The notes: a model not told the origin generated them from the sequence alone. A DNA stretch of 64,000 nucleotides from JAJEBT01 sp965221485 (GCA_965221485.1 OZ244893.1:2542001-2606000), one strand, 5' to 3'; shown: positions 18,874-29,224, counted from the stretch's first letter. Made by a program: numbers and translations.

Positions 18874-19829
18874 CGGAAATCGCCCTCTCCGAGACTCTCC
18901 AGCAATGCCCGTGCATCGTGGGAATCCAGGGCGATCTGTTCGCGGAGTCTCGGGATGCCATCGAATTTTTTCTCGGGCCGAATATATTCCACGAACGCAA
19001 TTCGCATCAGCTTGTCGTAGATGTCTTCGGCAAAATCGAAAATATAGACTTCGACATTGACATCCGTCTTGCCAAAGGTTGGCCGTCTTCCGACATTGGC
19101 ACATCCCATATGCCATCGGGTAACACCTGCTTCCTCGATACCGACCCAGACGGCATAAACTCCGAGAGCGGGCTCGAAATACTCTTCAAGAGCAACATTG
19201 GCCGTGGGAAACCCGATCTGACGCCCACGCTGATCACCCCGGATCACCCGTCCTTCGATCTCCCATGGCCGCCCCAGAAGTCGGGCGGCCCCGAGAGGAT
19301 TGCCATCCGCAAGGCAATTCCGGATGTTTGTCGAGGAATATACGGTTTCGCTGGCATCCCGAACCGGGTCCACGACAGACAGTCCAAATCCGTCGGCACG
19401 GGCGCGCTCTGACAGGTAGGCAACGTTACCGCATCGATCGGCGCCGAAAACGAAGTCGTAGCCCACGGTCACGTGACGCGCCCGAAATCCCCCCAGAATG
19501 AAGGTGTCGACAAAGGCGTGATGACTGAGGCGCGACGTTTCATTATCGAAATGGACGATCAACAGATGGTCCACACCGATGGCGCGCAACCGCCTCACCT
19601 TGCTGCATAACGGTGTAAGCTGGAACGGAGCTTCATCGGGACGAAACAGGCGCCTCGGATGAGGCTCGAAGGTGATCACGGACAGCGCCGCGCCGAGATC
19701 GGCGCCACGCTCCGACGCCTTGCTGATGACCGCCTGGTGCCCGAGATGCACACCGTCGAAGTTTCCGATGGCTACCGTAGTTCCGCGAGCCAACTCCGGG
19801 ACCCCGGCAACATGCCTGTAAATCCTCAT
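18858..19829 (-). CDS. ribF: Bifunctional riboflavin kinase / FAD synthetase
   Basis: A 323-residue two-domain enzyme converting riboflavin to FMN and FAD. The N-terminal nucleotidyltransferase domain has GNFDGVHLGHQAVI (about 23-36) and the ISSTxIR-like segment YSSTNIRNCL; the C-terminal kinase domain has GRQIGFPTANVAL. Length is standard. It is followed by lspA with overlap and preceded by a MaoC-type hydratase gene 62 bp upstream. Identification is secure. Confidence 0.96.
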   Translation of the reverse strand: MRIYRHVAGVPELARGTTVAIGNFDGVHLGHQAVISKASERGADLGAALSVITFEPHPRRLFRPDEAPFQLTPLCSKVRRLRAIGVDHLLIVHFDNETSRLSHHAFVDTFILGGFRARHVTVGYDFVFGADRCGNVAYLSERARADGFGLSVVDPVRDASETVYSSTNIRNCLADGNPLGAARLLGRPWEIEGRVIRGDQRGRQIGFPTANVALEEYFEPALGVYAVWVGIEEAGVTRWHMGCANVGRRPTFGKTDVNVEVYIFDFAEDIYDKLMRIAFVEYIRPEKKFDGIPRLREQIALDSHDARALLESLGEGDFRCPPD

Positions 19830-19891
19830 GGTGAGGGATTAGGTAGCCATGGCCCGGTTTCAAGTCAATCGGACGACGGCCGGGGCCTGGT

Positions 19892-20365
19892 TCAGTCGGG
19901 GCGTCGCTTGGGAACCCAAAGGACCGCTTCACCGTCGATCACGACTTTCTCGCCGATCGAACAGACGACCTCGCAGCAACAGCGGTTGAAATCGGGCTCA
20001 AGCGATTTGACCGTGACCCGGGTTTGAACGGTGTCACCAATACGTACCGGTGCACGAAAATTCAAATTCTGGTTGAGATAGGCGCACCCCGGCCCCGGCA
20101 ACTCTGTTCCCAGCACCGCGGAAATGTATCCACAGGTCAGCATGCCATGGGCAATCCGCCCCTTGAACACGGTCTGCCTCGCAAATTCGTCGTTGACATG
20201 AAGCGGATTGTCGTCACCCGAGATCTGGGAATATTGGACAATGTCCGTTTCTGTCACCGTTCTGACATAGACTTCCGTCATGCCCACCCGAAGCTCGTCT
20301 ATATAGTGTCCCCTGAGTTCATCGAAGGTCGCGACGACGGCCGTCGGCATAGTTTGCTGATCCAT
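19892..20365 (-). CDS. MaoC-family (R)-specific enoyl-CoA hydratase-like protein
   Basis: A 157-residue single hot-dog-fold protein. The MaoC hydratase motif is clear: YSQISGDDNPLHVNDEFAR (catalytic Asp and His) and GRIAHGML. It would hydrate trans-2-enoyl-CoA to the (R)-3-hydroxyacyl-CoA. The start is the ATG giving MDQQTMPTAV, supported by GGAAGGAACT immediately upstream; two upstream in-frame ATGs are less likely. A MaoC gene before ribF is frequent in Rhodospirillales-like genomes. Substrate chain length is unknown. Confidence 0.88.
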   Translation of the reverse strand: MDQQTMPTAVVATFDELRGHYIDELRVGMTEVYVRTVTETDIVQYSQISGDDNPLHVNDEFARQTVFKGRIAHGMLTCGYISAVLGTELPGPGCAYLNQNLNFRAPVRIGDTVQTRVTVKSLEPDFNRCCCEVVCSIGEKVVIDGEAVLWVPKRRPD

Positions 20366-21583
20366 AGTTCCTTCCAGTTTGACCCAACCACCTGCCATCA
20401 CGCCACGCATTGATTGTGCGGCGCAAAATTTTGTGTGCAGTGCAAATTAACGATCCAATTGTCGTTCTTCAAGCAAATCCTGAAGTCAAACGCCAACATC
20501 CGAATGGCTCCGCGTCACCACAGCGCAAGACGATGCGGCCTGGGTGACCAAAACCGGACGATAGTCTGCCTAAGGCCGGCTGTTCTTCGCGACGGTGAGA
20601 GCCTGGTACCGGTCCTGAGCACTGAAGCGAGAGCTCCGAGGACCGACCTCCGAGCCCGTCAGGGATCTGGCTCGCATCGGGAATATCGTGGCGGACCAGC
20701 GGTGTGCGCCCGACAATAGGGACTTTGTTGACGGCAACTGAAAACTCAAGAGTTCTCGGCGTCAGGGGCTCGCCGGCCGCCACTGCATGCGCCTGTGGCC
20801 TTTCGAAGACCTGTCGACGAGGTGGCTGCGCGATGGGACTGCGTTTCCCGCTGCCCCGCCTTACGGAAGATCGCGGATTCGATAAACCAGATCGCATAGA
20901 ACGATAACGGCCAGCGGATCGAGCGCCGAGGCGCCGGCAATCCGATGCCGGGCCTGTCCGGCGCCTCCATTCAAGGCACTTTCCGTTCACTGGTATTGGA
21001 GGAAAGGACCGATGTTCTTACGAATCGCAGCAGCAAGGTTGTCGGTTCGGCTTGCCTCGACACCCGAGCGGGCAACCGATCAGTGCGGCCGAATCACAGA
21101 ATCAATGTGCAGAAACCTTTGCGAACCCCTCGAACTGCGGATGACCGGGACCGATGTCTCGACGAGGCTCACCCCGGTTTGAGCGCTCCGGAGGGTCTTT
21201 GATCCGCGAACCCCCCATGTCGGGTGTAGTGCATATTCCGCACCCCGGACCATGTTCTGAAGTGCGACACAAGTCTGCCGCCAGAAGCCCGAGCCGGGAA
21301 CGGTTCCTCTTCCGAGCAGATCGGTCCTCCATTGACGCATCAATGCCCCGTCCTCGGCGGGCAGGAACCCACCGCTGTCATGGTGACCGGGCGAAACACC
21401 ACCCCGATTCGCAGCGTCAGGGCGGGCTATTGTCGACCAGGCGCGAATCAAGCAGAACCAATGCGCGTCGTGTGGCTGGTGGTGACCGGTTTACGGGCAA
21501 GACTCGTTTGCTGGATCCGCTCAAATGCCCTTATTGCAAGCGCGCTCAATGTGGTAGCCTGACCCTGCTAATGGGAGATCAAG
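20366..21583. other. 1.2-kb region without a recognisable gene
   Basis: Open frames on both strands are short, arginine-rich and lack ribosome-binding sites or family motifs, so I cannot support a gene. The right end (about 21535-21583) holds the promoter region and a GGGAGATCAAG ribosome-binding site of the following lipoprotein gene. The region may contain decayed coding DNA, but I cannot name it. Confidence 0.5.
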
Positions 21584-22480
21584 ATGATGAAGCTTCACTT
21601 CGGGTGGTTGCCGGCTCTGGTGGCGGCGATGGGTCTGGTGCTCACGGCATGTTCCGGGAACGAGGCTCAACACACCCTGATTGTGGACCCGGAGAGTTCG
21701 CGCGCCCTGACAGGTGGAACCGTACTCGACGAGACCGGCCCGGAGATCAAGCGGGGAATGGCAACACTCACTGCCAAGGCAGACACCGTTGTTGTAGGCG
21801 ATATCCACACCTTTGGTAAACGAGGACCCGAACGGCAGGAAGCGACCTGCCGGGGAGACATCTGCATCCTGCGACCAGGCTTTACCAGCCCGGCAGGTAT
21901 TGTGGACAAGACGGGCGCGGTGACGGCCGGAAACTTTTCAGTGGAATTGACAAGGTTCACACCGGTCATGCTTTATAACGGTGTGCGCATGGTGCACGAG
22001 GAAGCCACCTACGATGCCGATATCGACGGATATGGCGGTTGGCTCGATCACAGTTATTTCTTCATCCAGTTGAATATCGACTCTGATCCGGCTGACCTCG
22101 AGCGGGTGAGCTACTCGCTCGGGACGGCTTCTGCATCGGTACCGGAGGGAGACGCCAGCTGGACCGGGGCCATGACCGGAGTGGACATCTCCGCGCCCCC
22201 GGACCGCGACACAGTCGTCCAGGGCAAGGCAGATATCAGCTTCGCGCTTGATACAATGACGGTGGACGTGATGTTCACCGACATTGTGGAATTGGCATCC
22301 GGTGAAGCACGCCGGGATATGAGCTGGCTGTCTGTTGCAGTCACAAATGACGAATTCCGGGCAGGAAGCGGTACGAACCGGATCGAAGGCAGGTTCTACG
22401 GCAGCAACCATGATGAGGCAGGCGGCGTCTTCGAGCGCGATCAGGTTTTGGGGGCCTTCGGCGCCAACCGCGTTGATTAG
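21584..22480 (+). CDS. Lipoprotein with transferrin-binding-protein-like beta-barrel domain
   Basis: A 298-residue lipoprotein: signal peptide with lipobox LTAC, lipidated Cys23. The C-terminal part reads SWLSVAVTNDEFRAG, then IEGRFYGSNHDEAGG and VFERDQVLGAFGA, the hallmark of the TbpB/factor-H-binding-protein beta-barrel domain (GxFYG...EVGG.F...GaFGa). Such proteins are surface-exposed and bind host or environmental ligands, or are hemophore/slam-type substrates. No TonB receptor or Slam translocon is adjacent. GGGAGATCAAG gives a good start. Ligand unknown. Confidence 0.8.
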   Translation: MMKLHFGWLPALVAAMGLVLTACSGNEAQHTLIVDPESSRALTGGTVLDETGPEIKRGMATLTAKADTVVVGDIHTFGKRGPERQEATCRGDICILRPGFTSPAGIVDKTGAVTAGNFSVELTRFTPVMLYNGVRMVHEEATYDADIDGYGGWLDHSYFFIQLNIDSDPADLERVSYSLGTASASVPEGDASWTGAMTGVDISAPPDRDTVVQGKADISFALDTMTVDVMFTDIVELASGEARRDMSWLSVAVTNDEFRAGSGTNRIEGRFYGSNHDEAGGVFERDQVLGAFGANRVD

Positions 22481-23240
22481 TTGCGAATGTGCTGTTGCGT
22501 TCAGTGAACCCGAGCCAGAACGAATTCCAGTCAGGGCCTGTTGGCGCATGTCGCACTTGGCTGCAAAGTCAAACAAACCTATCGGCCGTCACAGGAAACC
22601 CTCCGTGTTCGCCACTTGACGAACTTGTCCATTGCCTCAGACCAGCTTTCCGGCAACCTGAATTTCGCAAGAACGAAACGAAGTCGCGATGGTCTGCATC
22701 AGGCGCGAGAGCATCATTGCGCCGCCGATGGACGCTTCTTTCCCATCTCAGCTGAGAGGCGGGAAGATGAGCCAGGAGGTCTGAACATAGAACCCGCAAC
22801 CATCGCCATACATATGTGAAGCGGCGGCAGTAGAGGAGGAAACATTGCCTCCGTCGCGGAGAAACCGGCAAAAACGACATGTGGAAGAACCTGCAGGGCG
22901 GCGCGCGCACCTCCCTAGTACGGATTTCCGAAAAGACGAGTATTGCAGTTTGATCGCGTGCGCCCCCAGCCAACAGGCACCCGGGCAGTGAGCGATGGCG
23001 CGAGGCTCGCTCAGACTTCAATGGCAGCCGAAACAGCCATTCCGGACGCCCGCGGGTAATCGGGATTTGTGCCAAGGCCGACAGGCAGCTGGGAATGCTT
23101 CCCGGACCCGTGAGATATTCCTGCTGAAGAATGGTCTTGCCCTTACCACAGCAAGATCACCACGAAATGGCCTCCGGGGGAACACCGCTCGCCATACATC
23201 CCATTGGACCGCGCCCGGACCCCCCGGCCCAACCAACCGT
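22481..23240. other. 760-bp region without a supportable gene
   Basis: Several frames are open for up to 170 codons but none has a ribosome-binding site, a start matched to a family, or a recognised motif; composition looks like chance open frames in GC-rich DNA. It separates the convergent lipoprotein and ion-channel genes. Confidence 0.5.
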
Positions 23241-24074
23241 TCAGGATATACTGGACTGGTCTGACGATTTCCTGAGAAGGGCCTTGATTTCGGCAAGTTC
23301 CCGCCGAAGTTCCTGAAATTCGGATTCCCGCAACTCATGTTCTTCATGAACAGCGGCACGGACTTCGCCAACCGTCTGCTCGTGTTCCTCGCGATGCATC
23401 GCTTGCATGGAATCAATCATGATCGCGATGAACAGATTCAGTACGGTGAAGCTCGACAACATGATGAACGTGACGAAGACGATCCAGGCCCACGGGAAGA
23501 CTTCCATGACTGGCCGAACAATGCCCATTGACCAACTCTCCAGCGTCATGATCTGGAACAGGCTGTACATGGAACCACCCACGGTTCCGAACCAGACAGG
23601 AAACTCCTGACCGAATAGCTTGGTCGAAATGACGGCAAATACATAGAAGACGATCAGCAGCAACGCCGCAACGGAAGCAACGCCGGGCACGGCATGCAGG
23701 AGTGCTGCAACCACACGCCGCAGTCGCGGCACTGCCGACACAAGCCGCAACACCCGCAACACCCGCAATGACCGCAATACCGAGAAAGAGTCACTGGATG
23801 GCACAAGTGTGATGACAACCACAATCAGATCAAACAAACTCCATGGATCGCGAAAAAAGCTTCGACGATGGGCGTAGATACGAAGGGTCACCTCGATGCA
23901 AAAGATGATGATCACCGCGGTGTCAAAGTAATACAGCGTCTGCCCCATCACCGCAGTCACGCTGGGCGAAGTCTCCAGACCCAGAGCAATCGCGTTGAAG
24001 ACAATCAGAACCATAATACTGTTCTGAAAATGTCGGTGATCGACCAGTCGCCGGACGTATTCCCTGATGCTCAT
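23241..24074 (-). CDS. Voltage-gated ion channel, NaChBac-like
   Basis: A 277-residue six-helix channel subunit that would assemble as a tetramer in the inner membrane. The S4 voltage sensor is a textbook arginine ladder (VLRSLRVLRVLRLV then PRLRR). The pore loop has TLESWSM at about 177-183, which is the sodium-selective filter of NaChBac/NavAb. The C-terminus after S6 is highly charged and heptad-like (HEEHELRESEFQELRREL), matching the tetramerising coiled coil of this family. I chose ATG 24074 (MSIREYVRRLV) because the longer frame adds non-family sequence; its ribosome-binding site is weak. Confidence 0.92.
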   Translation of the reverse strand: MSIREYVRRLVDHRHFQNSIMVLIVFNAIALGLETSPSVTAVMGQTLYYFDTAVIIIFCIEVTLRIYAHRRSFFRDPWSLFDLIVVVITLVPSSDSFSVLRSLRVLRVLRLVSAVPRLRRVVAALLHAVPGVASVAALLLIVFYVFAVISTKLFGQEFPVWFGTVGGSMYSLFQIMTLESWSMGIVRPVMEVFPWAWIVFVTFIMLSSFTVLNLFIAIMIDSMQAMHREEHEQTVGEVRAAVHEEHELRESEFQELRRELAEIKALLRKSSDQSSIS

Positions 24075-24431
24075 TTCTGGAGTGTTCACTTGTGGGCTCG
24101 GTATTGCATGGAACGCGCACTTTATGCCACAGCCTTTGCCGGGTCGGCACAATTTCGTAGTAAACCCACCGAATTCACTGAACATGACCCGTAGCAGTGT
24201 TTTTCTGGCGACAAGGATATGCGGCGCGGAACCCTGATTACCGGATCCGGTGCATCTTTCCTGTTCATGACCAGGTTATTGACTTTCCGATGTTGGGAAC
24301 AAACTTGTCGCCATGCTATAGTTTTCGAGAGATCTCACACAGGTGAAGTTCAATCGTGCCGGGCATCTTCATGAGGCGCCCGATGCACAGGACGTCACCC
24401 TGCAGGGATCTGGACAGGCAGTTTGTGGATC
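24075..24431. other. Divergent promoter region, ion channel / bamD
   Basis: No gene is recognisable. The segment separates the leftward channel gene and rightward bamD. lpxC, which commonly precedes bamD in alphaproteobacteria, is not here. Confidence 0.5.
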
Positions 24432-25259
24432 ATGTCGATGTCACGCGTTCTGTGCCGAAACCTGGTATGCGCCTTGCTCGCCTTCGGTTTGTTCGCTGGT
24501 TGCAGCAATGTTTCGAAGGAAGAGGAGGCCTATGTCGAGGAGAAGGTCGAGCCCGCCTACAACAAGGCCATGGACGCTCTCCAGAGCGGCGATTATGGGC
24601 AGGCGACCCTGGCCTTCAACGAGGTAGAAAGGCAACATCCCTACTCCGTCTGGGCTACCAAAGCCCAGTTGATGGCAGCCTATTCCAGTTACCTTGCCAA
24701 CGACTACGATGCGGCAATCGCCGCGCTCGACCGATTTATCCGGTTGCACCCGGGAAATCGCGACATCGCCTATGCATATTATCTGCGGGCCCTGTCGTTA
24801 TATGAACAGATTTCTGACACCGCCCGCGATCAGAACATGACACGTCTGGCCCTGCAATCCCTCGAAGACGTGACCCGACGCTTCCCGCAGTCCAAATATG
24901 CTCGCGATGCAAAACTGAAGATTGACCTTGCGCGAGACCATCTTGCCGGCAAGGAGCTGGTCGTTGGCCGCTTCTACCTGCGGCGCCAACAATATCTGGC
25001 CGCCATTAACAGATTCCGAAAGGTCATTGACGAGTATCAGACGACAACCCACGTGCCCGAGGCGCTGCATCGGCTTGTCGAGGCCTACACGGCTCTCGGA
25101 ATACCTGAAGAGGCGACCCGGTTTGCCGCCGTCCTTGGCCATAACTATCCGGACAGTGACTGGTACGCGGACGCCTATGAACTGGCGGGAAAGCCGGCTT
25201 CGCAACCGCGACCGACAGCAAAGGGGGCAGTCTCCAGGATCCTGGACCGGCTGTTCTGA
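24432..25259 (+). CDS. bamD: Outer membrane protein assembly factor BamD
   Basis: A lipoprotein of about 275 residues with lipobox LFAGC close to the N-terminus and TPR-type repeats. Family segments visible are AMDALQSGDYGQATLAFNEVERQHPYS, FIRLHPGNRDIAYAYYLRAL, RRFPQSKYARDA, and AINRFRKVIDEYQTT. BamD is the essential partner of BamA in beta-barrel insertion at the inner face of the outer membrane. The start could be ATG 24432, ATG 24438 or TTG 24423; 24432 was chosen. recN and ligA follow on the same strand, the usual alphaproteobacterial order. Confidence 0.93.
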   Translation: MSMSRVLCRNLVCALLAFGLFAGCSNVSKEEEAYVEEKVEPAYNKAMDALQSGDYGQATLAFNEVERQHPYSVWATKAQLMAAYSSYLANDYDAAIAALDRFIRLHPGNRDIAYAYYLRALSLYEQISDTARDQNMTRLALQSLEDVTRRFPQSKYARDAKLKIDLARDHLAGKELVVGRFYLRRQQYLAAINRFRKVIDEYQTTTHVPEALHRLVEAYTALGIPEEATRFAAVLGHNYPDSDWYADAYELAGKPASQPRPTAKGAVSRILDRLF

Positions 25260-25382
25260 GAAAGGATCCGGGCCAGAAATGCGAGCCTCCTTCTCGCAAA
25301 GCCTCGATGCGAAAATCAGGAAACTGCGGAAAAGATCAGGTTGCAACCCGGTCAGGTCTACTGTGAAAGGCCTCTGACCACC

Positions 25383-27077
25383 ATGATCACGACATTGTCA
25401 ATCCGCAATTTCGTACTCATCGACAGCCTGGATCTTGAATTCACGCGGGGCCTCTGTGTTCTCACAGGCGAAACCGGTGCCGGCAAGTCTGTTCTCCTCG
25501 ACGCGCTCGGCCTGGTTATCGGGGCACGCGCCGACACATCCCAGATTCGACCCGAGGGGAATGATCGCGCCATGGTCGCAGCGACTTTTGAAGTCGCGCC
25601 GTCCCATCCCGTAATGCCCCTGTTCGCGGAGTATGGCCTTGAAAGCCTGCAACCGGGTGAACCGCTGATTCTGCGAAGAACCCTGTCCTCTGATGGTCGC
25701 AGCAGGGCATTCATCAATGATCAGCCCGTTTCGGTCAGCGCATTACGGAGTTTCGGGAGTGTTCTGGTCGAGATAGAGGGTCAGTTTGCCAATCACGGGC
25801 TGCTTGATCCGAATAACCATCGCGCCGCTCTCGACGCCTTTGCCAATCTCGGCCCCCGGAACCAGGCCACGCGAAAGAGCTGGGAAAGCTACCAGGAAGC
25901 TCGGCGCAGACTGGAGGAGACCCGGGCAGAAATCGAGCGTATTGCTGCGGAAAGCGACTATCTGCGGCATGTCCACGCGGAGCTGGCCGAGCTTGATCCC
26001 CGGCCCGGAGAGGAAGAGGATCTTGCGCAGCGTCGCACCATCATGATGCATGGTGAGAAAATTGCCGAGGCCATCCATGAAGCCCTCGCCGTTCTGGAAG
26101 GCGACGGGGGTTTGCAGTCGAAAATCGGCCGCGCAGTCAGATTGCTGGAACGAACAAGTGAACAGGCCGGAGATCACCTGCGAGAGGCTGTTGATGCCAT
26201 GGACCGTACGGCCAACGAGGCTCAGGCAGCGGCCGAGCTTCTGTCCGAGGCGCTGAGCCGGCTTGACCGCGATCCCGGAAACCTGCAACGGGTCGAGGAA
26301 CGGCTGTTCGCCCTGCGCGGACTTGCAAGAAAACACAAGACCAGTGTGGAAAGCCTCCCCGAACTGGCGGAGACTTTCGCGAGCAAGCTGGGCAGGCTGG
26401 ATGCCGGAGAACAGGATCTGGCCCAACTTGAAGCCGAGGCAACCCGGAGACGGGACATCTATCTTGCGGATGCAACCGACCTGAGTGCAAAGCGCCATGA
26501 AGCAGCCAGGCTTCTTGATGCCCGCATTGCGGACGAATTGCCGGATCTGAGACTGGATGCCGCACAATTTACCACCATCGTGGACTCCAGTGTTGAGGAG
26601 AGGGCCGGACCCAACGGCATTGATTCGGTTTGCTTCGAGGTCTCTGCCAATCCGGGACTTCCGCCAGGTCCTGTTGGCAAGGTGGTTTCCGGAGGAGAGC
26701 TTTCGCGGCTTCTCCTGGCGCTCAAGGTCGTCCTGTTTCATGGTAGCCCCGACTTCACGCTGGTATTCGACGAAGTCGACTCAGGAATTGGTGGCAAAAC
26801 CGCCGCCGCGGTCGCCGCACGTCTCTACCAGCTGGCAGCAGATACGCAAATTCTGGTGGTTACCCATTCGCCCCAGGTGGCTGCGCGAGGCACGTCCCAC
26901 TTCCGGGTACGAAAGACCATATCCACCCAGGGGGACAGCGATCGTACCACGGCAAGCGTGATTGCCCTGTCCGATGACGAACGCTGCGAAGAAATCGCCC
27001 GGATGCTTGCGGGTTCCAGAATTACGAGGGAAGCGCGTGCAGCAGCGGCCAGTCTCATAGCGGATGCAAGTCAGTGA
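25383..27077 (+). CDS. recN: DNA repair protein RecN
   Basis: A 564-residue SMC-like ATPase acting early in double-strand-break repair. Walker A is GETGAGKSVLLDALGL, the ABC-type signature is VVSGGELSRLLLALK, and Walker B/D-loop is VFDEVDSGIGGKTA. The central region is coiled-coil. The ATG giving MITTLSIRNFVLID matches the family N-terminus; an open frame extends 14 codons upstream. Its TGA overlaps the GTG start of ligA. Confidence 0.96.
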   Translation: MITTLSIRNFVLIDSLDLEFTRGLCVLTGETGAGKSVLLDALGLVIGARADTSQIRPEGNDRAMVAATFEVAPSHPVMPLFAEYGLESLQPGEPLILRRTLSSDGRSRAFINDQPVSVSALRSFGSVLVEIEGQFANHGLLDPNNHRAALDAFANLGPRNQATRKSWESYQEARRRLEETRAEIERIAAESDYLRHVHAELAELDPRPGEEEDLAQRRTIMMHGEKIAEAIHEALAVLEGDGGLQSKIGRAVRLLERTSEQAGDHLREAVDAMDRTANEAQAAAELLSEALSRLDRDPGNLQRVEERLFALRGLARKHKTSVESLPELAETFASKLGRLDAGEQDLAQLEAEATRRRDIYLADATDLSAKRHEAARLLDARIADELPDLRLDAAQFTTIVDSSVEERAGPNGIDSVCFEVSANPGLPPGPVGKVVSGGELSRLLLALKVVLFHGSPDFTLVFDEVDSGIGGKTAAAVAARLYQLAADTQILVVTHSPQVAARGTSHFRVRKTISTQGDSDRTTASVIALSDDERCEEIARMLAGSRITREARAAAASLIADASQ

Positions 27078-29224
27078 AGGACGATCAGATCCCTGTCGAT
27101 ATCACCGTCATGAATGAAGAACAGGCGAGGTCGGAACTGGAGGATCTTGCCCGAAGGGTCGCCTGGCATGACGAACTTTATTACCAGAACGATACTCCGG
27201 AAATCCCTGATTCAGAGTACGATCAACTCAAGCGACGCAACGCCGCCATCGAAGAGAAATTCCCGCATCTGCGGCGCCCCGACAGCCCGAGCCACAGGGT
27301 AGGCGCAACGCCCCAGTCTGGCTTCGCGAAGGTCACACATCGACTGCCGATGCTGTCTCTGGACAATGCATTTGATGCCGATGATGTCCGTCATTTCGCC
27401 GGACGCATACGCCGGTTTCTCGGCCTTGGTGATGAGGAGCCTGTCGAGTTTGTTGCCGAACCGAAAATCGACGGGTTGAGTATTTCACTGAGATACGAAA
27501 ATCACCGTTTTGTGCAGGGAGCCACGCGCGGCGATGGCACCGTCGGTGAGAACGTCACCGCGAATCTCAGGACCCTGAACGATATTCCTGACCGCTTGCC
27601 ACCGGACGCACCCGAAATCCTCGAAGTTCGCGGCGAGGTTTACATGAGCCACGACGACTTCCGGAGTCTCAACACCGCGCGGCAGAAGAACGGTGAGGTC
27701 GCGTTTGCAAATCCGAGAAATGCGGCAGCTGGCTCCCTGCGGCAACTGGACAGTACGATTACCGCGACCCGGCCATTGCGCATGTTCGCTTATGCTGCCG
27801 GAGAATCTTCGGATGTGATAGCCCAAACGCACTGGTCCCTCCTCAAGACACTCAAGGGGTGGGGTTTCCCAGTCAACGATCGCTCGAGCCTTTGCGCCAG
27901 CGTGGAAGACATTCTTGCTGCTTATGAAGACATCAACGCACTTAGGGCCGATCTTCCCTATGACATCGACGGCGTCGTCTACAAGGTCAATCGAAACGAC
28001 TTGCAGGAGCGACTGGGCTATGCAAGCCGGGCTCCGCGCTGGGCCGTAGCGCACAAGTTTCCGGCCGAACAGGCGCAGACCGTTCTGGAAGACATATCAA
28101 TTCAGGTCGGGCGCACGGGCGCGCTCACACCGGTTGCACACTTGAGGCCGATCACCGTGGGAGGCGTCGTTGTCAGTCGGGCGACACTGCACAATGAAGA
28201 CGAAATTCGGCGAAAGGACATCCGCATCGGCGATGCCGTAATTGTCCAGCGGGCCGGTGATGTCATCCCGCAGATCGTTCGCGTTGTTAAAGATCTGCGG
28301 CCCGCTGACGGATCGAGAGACCTCTTCGCGTTCCCCGAGACTTGTCCTTGTGATCTGGCAACCCCTGTCGTCCGGCCCGAGGGGGAAGCCGTCGCCCGAT
28401 GTTCGGGGGCACTGCAATGCCCGTACCAGCAAGTCGCCCGAATCCAGCATTTTGTGAGCCGGGATGCGTTCGATATTGAGGGCATCGGAGAAAAACAGAT
28501 CCAGTCCTTCTTCGACGCTGGCCTTGTGCAAAACCCCGTCCAACTCTTTACTCTCGAGGAACGCGACGGAGATCAAATGCCGCCCCTTCAGGAGTGGGAG
28601 GGCTGGGGCGAAAAATCAGCTGCAAACCTGTTTGCGGCGATTGATCGGAGCCGAACGATCTCTCTGGAGAGGTTCATATATGCGCTCGGCATACGACAGG
28701 TTGGCCAGGCCACGGCGCGCCTCCTCGCCCGGCAATACGGAACTTTCGCCGCCTGGAACCTCGCCATGACCAGGGCCGCAGACGAGCGCGCCCGGAACGA
28801 AGAGGAAATGAAAAAGCCTGAACTCGTCGGCGAAGCCTATGCGGATCTCTGCGCGATTGACCAGGTCGGTGTGGGCGTTGCCGACGATCTGGCCCGATTC
28901 TTCAGACATGCCGAAAACCGACAGATGGTGCAGGACTTGTGCGATCACCTCACCCGTATCGAGGATGCGGAAATCGTGGAAGGTGGCTCCGCAATCAGCG
29001 GAAAAACAGTTGTGTTCACTGGCACCCTGGAAACCATGACCCGGAACGAGGCCAAGGCTCGCGCCGAGGCGCTTGGCGCCAAGGTTTCAGGATCCGTATC
29101 CAAGAAGACGGATTATGTCGTTGCTGGTTCGGAAGCGGGTTCCAAGGCGAGAAAGGCTGCGGAACTGGGGGTCTCGATCCTCAGTGAGGACGAATGGCGT
29201 GCCCTCGTGGACAGTCGCTCGTGA
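27074..29224 (+). CDS. ligA: NAD-dependent DNA ligase LigA
   Basis: A 716-residue bacterial ligase that seals nicks using NAD. The adenylation Lys lies in EPKIDGLSISLRY (KxDG). The zinc finger cysteines are in CPCDLATPVVRPEGE, then ARCSGALQCPYQ. HhH repeats and a C-terminal BRCT domain (GKTVVFTGTLETMTRNEAK...) complete the standard architecture. The start is GTG in the overlap GTGA with recN; ATG 27110 is an alternative that would remove 12 residues. Overlap implies coupled translation of recN and ligA. Confidence 0.97.
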   Translation: MKDDQIPVDITVMNEEQARSELEDLARRVAWHDELYYQNDTPEIPDSEYDQLKRRNAAIEEKFPHLRRPDSPSHRVGATPQSGFAKVTHRLPMLSLDNAFDADDVRHFAGRIRRFLGLGDEEPVEFVAEPKIDGLSISLRYENHRFVQGATRGDGTVGENVTANLRTLNDIPDRLPPDAPEILEVRGEVYMSHDDFRSLNTARQKNGEVAFANPRNAAAGSLRQLDSTITATRPLRMFAYAAGESSDVIAQTHWSLLKTLKGWGFPVNDRSSLCASVEDILAAYEDINALRADLPYDIDGVVYKVNRNDLQERLGYASRAPRWAVAHKFPAEQAQTVLEDISIQVGRTGALTPVAHLRPITVGGVVVSRATLHNEDEIRRKDIRIGDAVIVQRAGDVIPQIVRVVKDLRPADGSRDLFAFPETCPCDLATPVVRPEGEAVARCSGALQCPYQQVARIQHFVSRDAFDIEGIGEKQIQSFFDAGLVQNPVQLFTLEERDGDQMPPLQEWEGWGEKSAANLFAAIDRSRTISLERFIYALGIRQVGQATARLLARQYGTFAAWNLAMTRAADERARNEEEMKKPELVGEAYADLCAIDQVGVGVADDLARFFRHAENRQMVQDLCDHLTRIEDAEIVEGGSAISGKTVVFTGTLETMTRNEAKARAEALGAKVSGSVSKKTDYVVAGSEAGSKARKAAELGVSILSEDEWRALVDSRS

